Shown in pieces: positions 7,633 to 15,762 of a DNA stretch of 64,000 bases. A program made the translations under genes and the position numbers. The stretch lies in NCBI GenBank assembly GCA_032119595.1, contig JAUMBQ010000006.1:434001-498000 (forward strand). Direction: 5' to 3'. Origin of the DNA: JAGIBJ01 sp032119595. GTDB lineage: Bacteria > Actinomycetota > Thermoleophilia > Solirubrobacterales > Solirubrobacteraceae. Under the pieces are notes generated by a model. It was not told the origin of the DNA. It saw only the letters and a list, made by a program, of their open reading frames with translations, and searched no databases. Numbering within the stretch: the stretch's first letter is position 1; every line of letters begins with the position of its first letter.

Positions 7633-8346
7633 TCACTTGGCCGCGGCCGGCGGCCCGGCTGGACGCCCGCTCGTTTCGGGGGGAGCCGGCTCGGCGGCAT
7701 TGGCGTCGCCCGTGGCCGTCTGGCGCCGCATCACGCGCTTCGCTCGTTCTAGCGCGCGCCAGGCAAGATCGGTGGGAATGGCGGCCCCGTCTTGGCGGAG
7801 CGTGAGGGAGATGACGCCATTCCACAGGCCCCACAGGTAGACGACGGTCTCGTCGATCGGCGCTGGGTCGATCTCCCCGTCGGCCATGGCCTGTTTGAGG
7901 TCGGCGGCGATGTTCAGCACGAGCTGCTCGCTGCGCTTGGACATCGCGCGGTTCAGCTGCTCGAGTTCGGGGCCGGGGTCGAGCTGAAGCACGCGCAGGG
8001 CAGCGAGCCGGACCGCAGCTGGGCGCTCGACCGCGAACTGGAAGTAGGCATCGCCGGCGGCGTGGACGCGTCGCATGGGCGACGCTTGACTGCGGGCCTC
8101 CCGCATGCAGGCCTCGAAAGCCTCCATCGCGTCGGAGATGAACGCGAGCTGGAGGCCCTGTTTGCTCCCGAAGTGCGCGTAGAGCGCGCCGACCGACACG
8201 CCTGCCCGATCCGCGATCAGTTCGACGGGGGTGGCATTCACGCCATGCTCGGCGAAGAGATCGCCCGCAGCCTGGAGGATGGCCTTGCGGGTACGGGCCT
8301 TACGGCCGGGCGGAATCGGGGCGTCGTCCGGTGTGCGGTCGGTCAC
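7633..8346 (-). CDS. TetR-family regulator, first of a tandem pair
   Basis: 237 residues from a GTG. Contains a TetR helix-turn-helix (TRKAILQAAGDLFAEHGVN, IADRAGVSVGALYAHFGSKQG) and a C-terminal tail rich in Ala and Pro. Closely resembles the next gene on the same strand. It is divergent from the SNF2 helicase gene with about 78 bases between starts, so control of that region is possible, though no clear palindrome is visible there. Confidence 0.88.
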   Translation of the reverse strand: MTDRTPDDAPIPPGRKARTRKAILQAAGDLFAEHGVNATPVELIADRAGVSVGALYAHFGSKQGLQLAFISDAMEAFEACMREARSQASPMRRVHAAGDAYFQFAVERPAAVRLAALRVLQLDPGPELEQLNRAMSKRSEQLVLNIAADLKQAMADGEIDPAPIDETVVYLWGLWNGVISLTLRQDGAAIPTDLAWRALERAKRVMRRQTATGDANAAEPAPPETSGRPAGPPAAAK

Positions 8347-8424
8347 GGTAGGCCCAGTATGGCGGGCGACGCGTCCGCCCGCACCTACACCACCGCCGGA
8401 AAGCCCTAGGGTGGATAGCCCTCA

Positions 8425-11169
8425 ATGACCGACCGCCCTTCCATTGCCGCTGCCGTCCGTACCCTCACGATCTTCGGCAACGATGCGGTCCTCAAGACGC
8501 CGTACGACCTGCGGCTGATCGAGGCGATCCGCGCGGTCCCCGGTCGCCAGTTCGACTCCTCGACCCGCGCGTGGCACGTGCGGATGATCAACGACCGTCC
8601 CGCGTCGATGCTCACCCTGCTCGCCGCGTTCCCGGAACTCAAGTCCTCCGAGGAAGACCGTGAGCGGCTCCTTGAGCTTGTCAATCGTCGCGCGCCCGCC
8701 TTTGCGCTTGAGCTGATCTCGCCGGTCAAGAACGGCCCGGAGTGCGTGAGCATCCTGGATTCGTGGACCGACCCGGCGATCCGCAACCTGCTCAACCGGT
8801 TCGAGCATTTCGAGCATCCGGGCGTCGGTCGGTACAGCCTCGAGCTCAGCCCGGAGTCCTCGCAGGCGCTGTATGAGCTGCATGAGTCGCGCGAGGATGT
8901 CCTCTGGACCCGCAAGCTGAGCGAGCGCGTCGACACGCTGCGCCAAAAGCAGCGCCGCCCGAGTCTGCCGCCGCTGAAGCCCGTCGATGCGTCGATGGAC
9001 AACGAGCCCACGTCGGTGCGGTTTACGAACGGCCGCGAGCAGGTTCTCGTCACCACCGCGCATCCGGATGTGGTCCTGTCGGTGCTTCCGGGGTCGACGG
9101 TCGAGGACGTGCAGTACGTCACGGCGGACGCCTCGACGCTCGTCGCGGTCGGCCTGTCGGCCCTGATCCACGCTGGCCATGAGCTGCAGATGTCGCCGAC
9201 GGTGCGCGCCTGGATGGAGGGCGAGCTGCGGTGGGACGCGAAGATCACGGCCCGCTCCGTCGATGGCCAGCCGAGCTGGGTCATCACCGGCGAGGCCGAT
9301 GCCCACCCGCTGATCCTCGACGACGAGCCCGCCGAGAACCTCTCTCCCGAGACCTGGCGGATTCCGCTCGACGAAGACGGCGCGGACCTCATGGACACGC
9401 TTGTCGACGAGCACCCGCATCTCGTGCTCGACGCCCGCGCGCGCCGCTGCCTGGCGCAGCTTCACGAGCACCCGGACGATCCGGTGCGCGCCGCGACGCT
9501 CACGATCGAGGAGTCCGCCGACGGTGGCACCGAGCTGCGGCTCGAAGTCCTCTGGGGCGACGATGCCGCTGCCGACTTCACCAAGCTGCCCGGCGCCGCG
9601 CCGGACGACGATGAGTGGAGCGATGACGCCGCCGAGAACGACGTCCTCATCGCCGACGCCTGGAACGCCGCGGCGATCCGCAAGTACGCGCTCGACCACG
9701 ACATCTACCTCGACGAGGCCACCCTCCAGCTCCTGGAAGGCCTCGCCGAGGAGCATGAGCGGGCCGAGGAACTCGTCGCGATGTCGCGCGCGATCACGAG
9801 TTCCGGCTCGATCGACCATGCGGTGCCGGTCGGCGAGCTGATGCCATTCCAGATCGCCGGCGTCGAGTACGCCCTCGATCGCCGTCGCACGTTCATCGCC
9901 GATGAGCAGGGCCTCGGTAAGACGCTCCAGGCGCTGCAGACCGTCGAAGCCGACGGCGCCTACCCGACGGTCATCCTCTGCCCGGCGTCGCTGAAGCTCA
10001 ACTGGGAGCGCGAGGCCAAGCAGTGGCTGCCGCATCGCTCGGTGCGGGTGTTCACCGGCCGCGGCGCGCAGGACACCGACGCGGATCTCCTGATCCTCAA
10101 CTACGAGATCGTTGAGTGGCATCGCGAAGCCCTGGCGGCGCTGCTGCCGGGCGCGCTGATCCTCGACGAGTCGCACTACTGCAAGAGCCCGAAGGCGAAG
10201 CGCACCAAGGCCGTGCAGGCCCTCGCTGAGGCGCTGCCGCCGGATTCGCTGCGCCTCGCGCTCACCGGTACGCCGCTCGTCAACCGCCCGAAGGAACTCG
10301 TGCCGCAGCTCCGCATCCTCGGCCGCCTCTCGGAGTTCGGCTCCGGCGCCGGGTTCGAGCGTCGGTTCGGGTCGATCGAAGAGCGCGAGCGCCTGCACTG
10401 GCACCTGCGCCGCACGTGTTACCTGCGTCGCCTCAAGAAGGACGTGCTCCCGCAGCTGCCGGAAAAGCAGCGTGCCGTGGTTCCGGTCGAGCTGTCGAAC
10501 AAGGCCGACTACGACCGTGCCGAGCGCGAGTTCATGAGCTGGCTCGTGGAGCAGTTCGGTGGTACCGACGAACTCGATCGCAAGCTGACTTCCGCCGAGC
10601 GCGGCAAGGCCCTCGTGAAGCTCGGTGCCCTGCGCCGTCTCGCCGGCAAGGGCAAGGTCGCGATGGCCGCGAGCTGGATCGAAGACTTCTTGGAGTCCGG
10701 CGAGAAGCTCGTCGTATTCGCGTCGCACGTCGACGTGCAGCACGAGCTGGCCGACGCCTTCCCGGAGGCCGTCCACATCCTCGGCTCCGACTCGCCCGCG
10801 ACCCGCGACGCTGCCGTGCAGCGGTTCCAGAACGACCCCGATGTGCAGCTCTGCGTCTGCTCGCTGCGCGTCGCCGCCCACGGCCTCACGCTCACCGCCG
10901 CCTCCGATGTCGCCTTCGTGGAACTCGGCTGGACGCCGGCCGAGCACGACCAGGCCGAGGATCGCTGCCACCGCATCGGCCAGGAGGACTCGGTCACCGC
11001 CTGGTACCTGCTCGCCACCGGCACGATCGACGAGCGCATCGCTGCCCTCATCGAGAACAAGCGCCGCATCGTGCAGTCGGTCACCGACGGCACGGCCGTC
11101 GAGGACACGTCGGCGATCGACGCGATCCTCGCCGACTACCTCGTCGAGACCAGCGCCGGCGCGGTTTAG
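8425..11169 (+). CDS. SNF2-family DNA-dependent ATPase with HARP-like N-terminus
   Basis: 914 residues. Residues about 15-65 (DLRLIEAIRAVPGRQFDSS then TRAWHV) resemble the HARP motif of SMARCAL1/annealing helicases. A long acidic middle region with no recognised domain follows. The SNF2 motor starts near 470: motif I ADEQGLGKTLQA (about 492-503), motif II LILDESHYC (D about 581), motif III LALTGTPLVNRP, then helicase C with LVVFASHVDVQ, GLTLTAASDVAFVELGW and motif VI QAEDRCHRIGQ. Such proteins translocate on DNA and remodel or anneal strands. It is a single-gene unit with no methylase or nuclease neighbour, so repair or replication restart is likelier than defence. TAGGGT at 8407-8412 is a plausible -10. 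Confidence 0.9.
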   Translation: MTDRPSIAAAVRTLTIFGNDAVLKTPYDLRLIEAIRAVPGRQFDSSTRAWHVRMINDRPASMLTLLAAFPELKSSEEDRERLLELVNRRAPAFALELISPVKNGPECVSILDSWTDPAIRNLLNRFEHFEHPGVGRYSLELSPESSQALYELHESREDVLWTRKLSERVDTLRQKQRRPSLPPLKPVDASMDNEPTSVRFTNGREQVLVTTAHPDVVLSVLPGSTVEDVQYVTADASTLVAVGLSALIHAGHELQMSPTVRAWMEGELRWDAKITARSVDGQPSWVITGEADAHPLILDDEPAENLSPETWRIPLDEDGADLMDTLVDEHPHLVLDARARRCLAQLHEHPDDPVRAATLTIEESADGGTELRLEVLWGDDAAADFTKLPGAAPDDDEWSDDAAENDVLIADAWNAAAIRKYALDHDIYLDEATLQLLEGLAEEHERAEELVAMSRAITSSGSIDHAVPVGELMPFQIAGVEYALDRRRTFIADEQGLGKTLQALQTVEADGAYPTVILCPASLKLNWEREAKQWLPHRSVRVFTGRGAQDTDADLLILNYEIVEWHREALAALLPGALILDESHYCKSPKAKRTKAVQALAEALPPDSLRLALTGTPLVNRPKELVPQLRILGRLSEFGSGAGFERRFGSIEERERLHWHLRRTCYLRRLKKDVLPQLPEKQRAVVPVELSNKADYDRAEREFMSWLVEQFGGTDELDRKLTSAERGKALVKLGALRRLAGKGKVAMAASWIEDFLESGEKLVVFASHVDVQHELADAFPEAVHILGSDSPATRDAAVQRFQNDPDVQLCVCSLRVAAHGLTLTAASDVAFVELGWTPAEHDQAEDRCHRIGQEDSVTAWYLLATGTIDERIAALIENKRRIVQSVTDGTAVEDTSAIDAILADYLVETSAGAV

Positions 11170-11210
11170 GGAGCGCCTCCGACTGGGGCTCCGCTCCGTA
11201 GGGTGGCCCC

Positions 11211-12635
11211 ATGCCGAACCTTCGATCGTCGCGACCCGGCATAGCGTCGATCGTGCTCGCCATCACCGGACTCGCCGTCTTCACCGGATCGACCGGCGCC
11301 AGCGCCTCGCCAGCGCTGGCCGCTCAGGTGCCGGCCGTTCAGGCGCCAACCGAGGTCAAGCTGCCCGCAGCCACCCAGGTCGCGGGCGTTGCGCCCGACG
11401 GTTCGATCCGCGCGCTCCTAGGCCCGACACGCCGCGGGCAAGGCGCGTCGATGCGCCGGATGGATGCTGCGGGCCTGGGCATCGCGCCGCTCGCGCTGAT
11501 GCCACCAGCGCCAGGGCTCGGATTCGTCCTGCCTGCGTTCACCCCCGACGGATACGTCGTCGCGTACGACGAGCAGCCCAAAGCCTCGGACCCCTCGCGG
11601 ATCTTCGCGGTGTCGGTGAGTAGCGACGGAGCCCGCGGAGCGGCGCAGCAAGTGTCTACCCCTGGCCAGATCTCTTCGCTCGTGACCACCCCCCTGACCG
11701 GTCCGACCGGGGCAGTCATCGTGATGCTCGACGAACGCCCGAGGAGAGGAAAGACCGTCGACCGGCTCGTCTTCCGTCCGGCAGGAGGCACCCGATTCGG
11801 GAAGCCCTTGACGGTCGGAAACAGCCGCGGGTACCGCGAAGTCGGATATCGCGTGTTCCCAGGGCCCGACGGTGGGGCCGTCCTGCTCGGCCTCCCGCTC
11901 CGAAGCGGCCGTGGAAAGCCGTTCGTGCAGCGCCTCTCACCCGCTGGCGCGCTTGGCCCCAAGGTGACGTTCCCCATCCCCAAGTACGCCGAGTGCATCG
12001 AGCAGGCCGCGTTCGGGCCGACGGGCACCTTCGTCGCGGTCGTGGCCACCAGGCAGAAAGCTGGAGCCGCCTGGAGTCGCACGCAGCTCCTAGCGATGAC
12101 GCTGCCCGCCGACGCAACCAAGCCCACCGCGCTGAAAGCCATCGCGAAGGGCAGCTATGGGGCGACCGCCAACGGGAACCTGGCGATCGCGGTCGGCGCT
12201 GGAGACCACACGGTCGTGCTGGCCGGGAGCGATCTGGACACCGACGACATCGGCGGGAAGGACAGCGACGTGGTGAGCCAGCGGATCTTCGAGGGGACCG
12301 GCGCCGACCTCTCAATCACGGCGCGGTTGACCGCGTGGTTCCCGAACACGGCCCTGATCGACCTTGCCGCCGACGGCGCGATCACCGCCGTCTGGAACGA
12401 GAACAAGACCGAGTCCAAGGCGGGCAAGCATCTGGTGGCCGGCATCTACGGAACGAGGCGCCCGGCCGGCGGCACCTTCGGCACCCCTCGCCTGCTCTCG
12501 ACCGAAAGCCCGAACGACGGCGATGCGGTCGAGGACCTCACGCCGCTCTCGGGCGGCAGGGTGGCGGTGCAGTACCGGCGCTACGGCCCGGGCAACGACC
12601 CAGGCGCCTCGTACGTGCTGTTTGCGACGCCCTGA
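11211..12635 (+). CDS. Secreted protein of unknown function
   Basis: 474 residues with a typical signal peptide (basic MPNLRSSRPG, hydrophobic IASIVLAITGLAVFTG, Ala-rich cleavage region near SPALAAQ). The mature protein is a run of beta-strand-rich segments with Gly/Pro/Asp turns (e.g. GYVVAYDEQPKASDPSRIF, GAVIVMLDERPRRG) that suggests a beta-propeller-like fold; no family recognised. TAGGGT at 11199-11204 lies 6 bases before the ATG, so the mRNA is probably leaderless. Confidence 0.72.
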   Translation: MPNLRSSRPGIASIVLAITGLAVFTGSTGASASPALAAQVPAVQAPTEVKLPAATQVAGVAPDGSIRALLGPTRRGQGASMRRMDAAGLGIAPLALMPPAPGLGFVLPAFTPDGYVVAYDEQPKASDPSRIFAVSVSSDGARGAAQQVSTPGQISSLVTTPLTGPTGAVIVMLDERPRRGKTVDRLVFRPAGGTRFGKPLTVGNSRGYREVGYRVFPGPDGGAVLLGLPLRSGRGKPFVQRLSPAGALGPKVTFPIPKYAECIEQAAFGPTGTFVAVVATRQKAGAAWSRTQLLAMTLPADATKPTALKAIAKGSYGATANGNLAIAVGAGDHTVVLAGSDLDTDDIGGKDSDVVSQRIFEGTGADLSITARLTAWFPNTALIDLAADGAITAVWNENKTESKAGKHLVAGIYGTRRPAGGTFGTPRLLSTESPNDGDAVEDLTPLSGGRVAVQYRRYGPGNDPGASYVLFATP

Positions 12636-12679
12636 GGCCGCTCCCGCCGCCCTGGCTCACTAGCCTGATCAGAGCGCCG

Positions 12680-13531
12680 ATGCCCTCTGACCCTCCCACC
12701 GACTTGCCGCCTGATGAGGCTTTGCCCGCAGGCCGCCGCGATCGGTACGTCGGTGACGCCGCTGGCGCAGCCGCCGTTGAGGTTCGGCCCGCGGCGACCG
12801 TGATGCTGGTGCGCGACGGTGCCCCCGATCCGGCGGACGGCTCGACGCTCGAGGTCTGCATGCTGCGGCGCAACCTGCAGTCGAAGTTCGTCGGCGGCGT
12901 GCACGTGTTCCCGGGCGGCGCGGTCGACCCTGGAGACAGCCACGAGGCGGTGCTCTCGCGCTGCGATGGGCTCACCGCTGAGCAGGCCGATACGGCCGGC
13001 GGCCTCGCGTTCTGGGTCGCGTCGATCCGTGAGACCTTCGAGGAGGCCGGGCTCCTCCCGGCCCACTGGGCCGCCGACGGCGCGCCCCTGCACTTCGGCG
13101 ACGACGCGGTCGCCGCGCGGTTCGAGGCCCACCGGCGGGCAGTCGACTCCGGAGCGCGCGACCTCGGGGCCGTCCTGATCGAGGAGGGCCTGCGCCTCGA
13201 TCTCACCGGCACGCACTTTGTGTCGCGATGGATCACGCCACTCGGGCTCATTCGCCGCTACGACACACGATTCTTCGTGGCGGCCGCTCCGAGCGGGCAG
13301 GTGATCGCACACGACGGCCGCGAGGCGATCGAGGCTGAATGGCATCGGCCCGCCGAGGCCCTCCGGCGCCGTGCTGCAGGCGAGATGGTGATGCGCTTCC
13401 CAACGGTCGCGAGTCTGCACATGCTGGCCGCGTCGGCCAGCGCGCAAGAGGCGCTGGCCGCGGCGGCAGCGATCGTCGACGTGCCCGTGATCGAAGGTCC
13501 GCCGCGCGCGCCGCGCGAGGATCGGTCATGA
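12680..13531 (+). CDS. NUDIX hydrolase, NUDT19/RP2-like
   Basis: 283 residues from the ATG at 12680. The Nudix box is split by an insertion as in the NUDT19/NUDT7 branch: HVFPGGAVD near residue 75, then SIRETFEEAGLLP about 45 residues later, supplying the metal-binding RETFEEAG core. Relatives cleave CoA or other nucleoside-diphosphate-linked compounds; the substrate here is inferred only. The stop overlaps the next start (ATGA), so it is translationally coupled to the metallo-beta-lactamase-fold gene, an arrangement that suggests a shared pathway. Confidence 0.85.
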   Translation: MPSDPPTDLPPDEALPAGRRDRYVGDAAGAAAVEVRPAATVMLVRDGAPDPADGSTLEVCMLRRNLQSKFVGGVHVFPGGAVDPGDSHEAVLSRCDGLTAEQADTAGGLAFWVASIRETFEEAGLLPAHWAADGAPLHFGDDAVAARFEAHRRAVDSGARDLGAVLIEEGLRLDLTGTHFVSRWITPLGLIRRYDTRFFVAAAPSGQVIAHDGREAIEAEWHRPAEALRRRAAGEMVMRFPTVASLHMLAASASAQEALAAAAAIVDVPVIEGPPRAPREDRS

Positions 13532-14406
13532 GTGATCTCCCTCTCGTCCCCGGCGAGGTCACGGTGCTCTCGCCACGGGTGCGGCGGATCCTCGCGCCGA
13601 ACCCGAGCGTCATGACCGGCCCGGGCACGAACACGTACCTGGTGGGCAGCGTCGATGGCGACGGGCCGATTGCCGTTATCGACCCCGGCCCCGACGACGC
13701 GTGGCACCTCGACGCGATCGTCGCCGCGGGAGCGGGCCGCATCCGCTGGATCCTGGTCACCCACACCCATTTTGACCACTGGCCCGGTGCGGCGCCACTC
13801 GCGGAGCGAACCGGTGCGGACGTGCTGTCGATGGAGGCGCGCGACGGCCTGGAGATCGACCGCCCGCTGATCGACGGCGCCCGCGTCGTCGGCGACGACT
13901 TCACCCTGCGCGCGCTCCACACACCCGGCCACGCCAGCAACCACCTCTGCTTCCTGCTCGAACAGGAGCGTCTCCTCTTCACCGGCGACCAGGTGATGCA
14001 CGGCAGCACGGTCGTGCTCTGGCCGCCAGAGGGCGACGTGCGCACCTATCTGCTTTCGCTCCAGCGCCTCCTGGACCACGAGCCGCCGTTCCGCGCCCTG
14101 GCGCCGGCCCATGGCCACGTCTTCCCGGAGCCCGCCCCTGCGATCCAGCGAATCGTCGACCACCGCGGCGCGCGAGAAGCCAAGGTCGTCGCTGCGCTGG
14201 AAGCCATGAGCGCCGCCGCGACGATCGACGACCTCCTCCCCGGGGTCTACGGCGACATCGACCCCCAGCGCCTCCCGATCGCCCGCGGCTCCCTCTGGGC
14301 GCACCTGCGCAAGCTCGTCGACGATGGCCGGGCCACGACAACGGCCTACGACGCCCTCGACGGGAGCCAATGGGCTTGGGTAGTCGACCCGCCGCAGGAC
14401 GACTAG
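13528..14406 (+). CDS. Metallo-beta-lactamase-fold hydrolase, LACTB2-like
   Basis: 292 residues. Metal motifs: THTHFDHWPG (HxHxDH), the third histidine in TPGHASNH, the bridging Asp in LFTGDQVMHG and a final His in PAHGHVF. The N-terminal PNPSVMTGPGTNTYLVG and the C-terminal helical winged region (ARGSLWAHLRKLVDDGRA) are those of the LACTB2/YtnP-like group, which includes RNases and thioesterases. It overlaps the NUDIX gene by 4 bases and is probably cotranscribed with it. Confidence 0.87.
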   Translation: MSDLPLVPGEVTVLSPRVRRILAPNPSVMTGPGTNTYLVGSVDGDGPIAVIDPGPDDAWHLDAIVAAGAGRIRWILVTHTHFDHWPGAAPLAERTGADVLSMEARDGLEIDRPLIDGARVVGDDFTLRALHTPGHASNHLCFLLEQERLLFTGDQVMHGSTVVLWPPEGDVRTYLLSLQRLLDHEPPFRALAPAHGHVFPEPAPAIQRIVDHRGAREAKVVAALEAMSAAATIDDLLPGVYGDIDPQRLPIARGSLWAHLRKLVDDGRATTTAYDALDGSQWAWVVDPPQDD

Positions 14407-14567
14407 CCAGGCCCCACGATGCTGCGAGGACGCCACACCAAGCCGGCCACGGCGCACGCGACACAGCGCGGCCTGCATCCAACCGCGGCGCGCCGTCGTC
14501 GTAGAGCCCAGAGGGTCTCTCCCCTCGGCCAGACTCACGGCCCCACACCGAGTACCGGAGCACTTTG

Positions 14568-14783
14568 ATGAGCACCACCCAACCGACCTCCACCTACACC
14601 GTTTCCGGCATGAGCTGCGGCCACTGCGTCTCGTCCGTGCGCGAAGAGGTCGGCGCGGTCGACGGCGTCACGGCCGTCGAAGTCGACCTCGCCACCGGCC
14701 TGCTCACCGTGTCGGGCGAGGGCGTTGCCGATGACGCCATTCGGGCCGCCGTCGTCGAGGCCGGCTACGAGGTGACGTCATGA
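14568..14783 (+). CDS. copZ: Heavy-metal-associated domain copper chaperone, CopZ-like
   Basis: 71 residues, one HMA fold (beta-alpha-beta-beta-alpha-beta). The Cu(I) site is GMSCGHC (MxCxxC) near residues 15-20, followed by SSVREEVGAVDGV and the EVDLATGLLTVSG strand. Chaperones of this type hand Cu(I) to CopA ATPases, encoded two genes downstream. GGAG seven bases before the ATG supports this start over the adjacent TTG. Its stop overlaps the next gene (ATGA). About 160 bases upstream to the previous gene hold no convincing CsoR palindrome. Confidence 0.9.
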   Translation: MSTTQPTSTYTVSGMSCGHCVSSVREEVGAVDGVTAVEVDLATGLLTVSGEGVADDAIRAAVVEAGYEVTS

Positions 14784-15760
14784 ACGTCACTTCCAAGCTC
14801 GGCATCTACACGGCTGGCCTCGCCGTCGCCTTCGGCGGCGCGGCCGTCGCCGGCGGCGCCATCAACCCCGATCGCGGCGACCAAACTGCCTCACCGCACG
14901 GCGTGTCCGGAGCATCAGCCGAAGCCGAGGGCGACGCCATGAGCGCCGACCACACGACCGACGCTGGCGCGGCGGCCGCTCCGTCCGCCAGCCATGGCGC
15001 GACGCGCCCGGTCCGGGGGCTCGCGGTGGCCGACGCCGGCCTGCGGCTCGTCGTCGACCGCCCCGAGCGCCCGATCGGTCGCGTCCAGCCACTCACGTTC
15101 CGCATCGTCGACGACAACGGCCAGCCCCTCACGGGCTACGACGTCACGCACACCAAGCGCATGCACGTCATCGTTGTGCGGCGCGACCTCACCGGATTCC
15201 AGCATCTGCACCCGACGATCGATGCCGCCGGCACCTGGCGCGTGCCGCTGCGCCTCGACGAGGCCGGCAGCTACCGCGTCTTCGCGGACTTCTCGACCGG
15301 CGGCGAGCCGACGACGCTGGCCTCCGACCTCCTCGTCGATGGCCCAGCCGACCTGCGACGCCTGCCCGCGCCAAAGGCCATCGCCCGCAGCGACCACGGC
15401 TATGACGTGGCCCTCGACGCCGGCGCCGTCCAGGCCGGCAAAGCGGCGACGCTGCGCTTCAGCGTCACCAAGGACGGAGCACCCGTCGAGGTCGAGCCGT
15501 ACCTCGGCGCCGACGGACACCTCGTCGCCCTCCGCGACGGCGACTTGGCCTTCCTGCACGTCCACCCGACTGACCATCCCGACGCCGAGGCTGACGAGGA
15601 CACGGACATGGACGATGACCACGGGGCCGGCGCCGCCGAGCACGCCGAGGCGATCGCGTTCGAGGCCACCTTCCCGACCACCGGCCGATACGGCCTCTTC
15701 CTGCAGTTCCAGCACGAGGGCCGCGTGCACACCGTCGCCTTCGCTCAGGAGGCGCGCTAA
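14780..15760 (+). CDS. Membrane-anchored His-rich protein of the copper operon
   Basis: 326 residues. One N-terminal hydrophobic segment (IYTAGLAVAFGGAAVAGGAI) is followed by an Ala/Asp/His-rich linker, then two extracytoplasmic beta domains. Candidate Cu ligands repeat as a pair: HTKRMHVIVVR with FQHLHP near residues 122-138, and a second FLHVHP near 257, followed by an Asp/Glu/His-rich stretch (DEDTDMDDDH) and FQHEGRVH near the end. It sits between the CopZ-like chaperone and CopA and is coupled to the chaperone. I infer copper capture or sensing at the outer membrane face; I know no characterised family member. Confidence 0.8.
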   Translation: MNVTSKLGIYTAGLAVAFGGAAVAGGAINPDRGDQTASPHGVSGASAEAEGDAMSADHTTDAGAAAAPSASHGATRPVRGLAVADAGLRLVVDRPERPIGRVQPLTFRIVDDNGQPLTGYDVTHTKRMHVIVVRRDLTGFQHLHPTIDAAGTWRVPLRLDEAGSYRVFADFSTGGEPTTLASDLLVDGPADLRRLPAPKAIARSDHGYDVALDAGAVQAGKAATLRFSVTKDGAPVEVEPYLGADGHLVALRDGDLAFLHVHPTDHPDAEADEDTDMDDDHGAGAAEHAEAIAFEATFPTTGRYGLFLQFQHEGRVHTVAFAQEAR

Positions 15761-15762
15761 CC

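Noticed and set aside
8422..10971. 849-residue minus-strand frame opposite the SNF2 gene
   Set aside because: Arg/Glu/Ala-rich composition without domains, exactly antisense to a gene with all helicase motifs; a GC-bias shadow.
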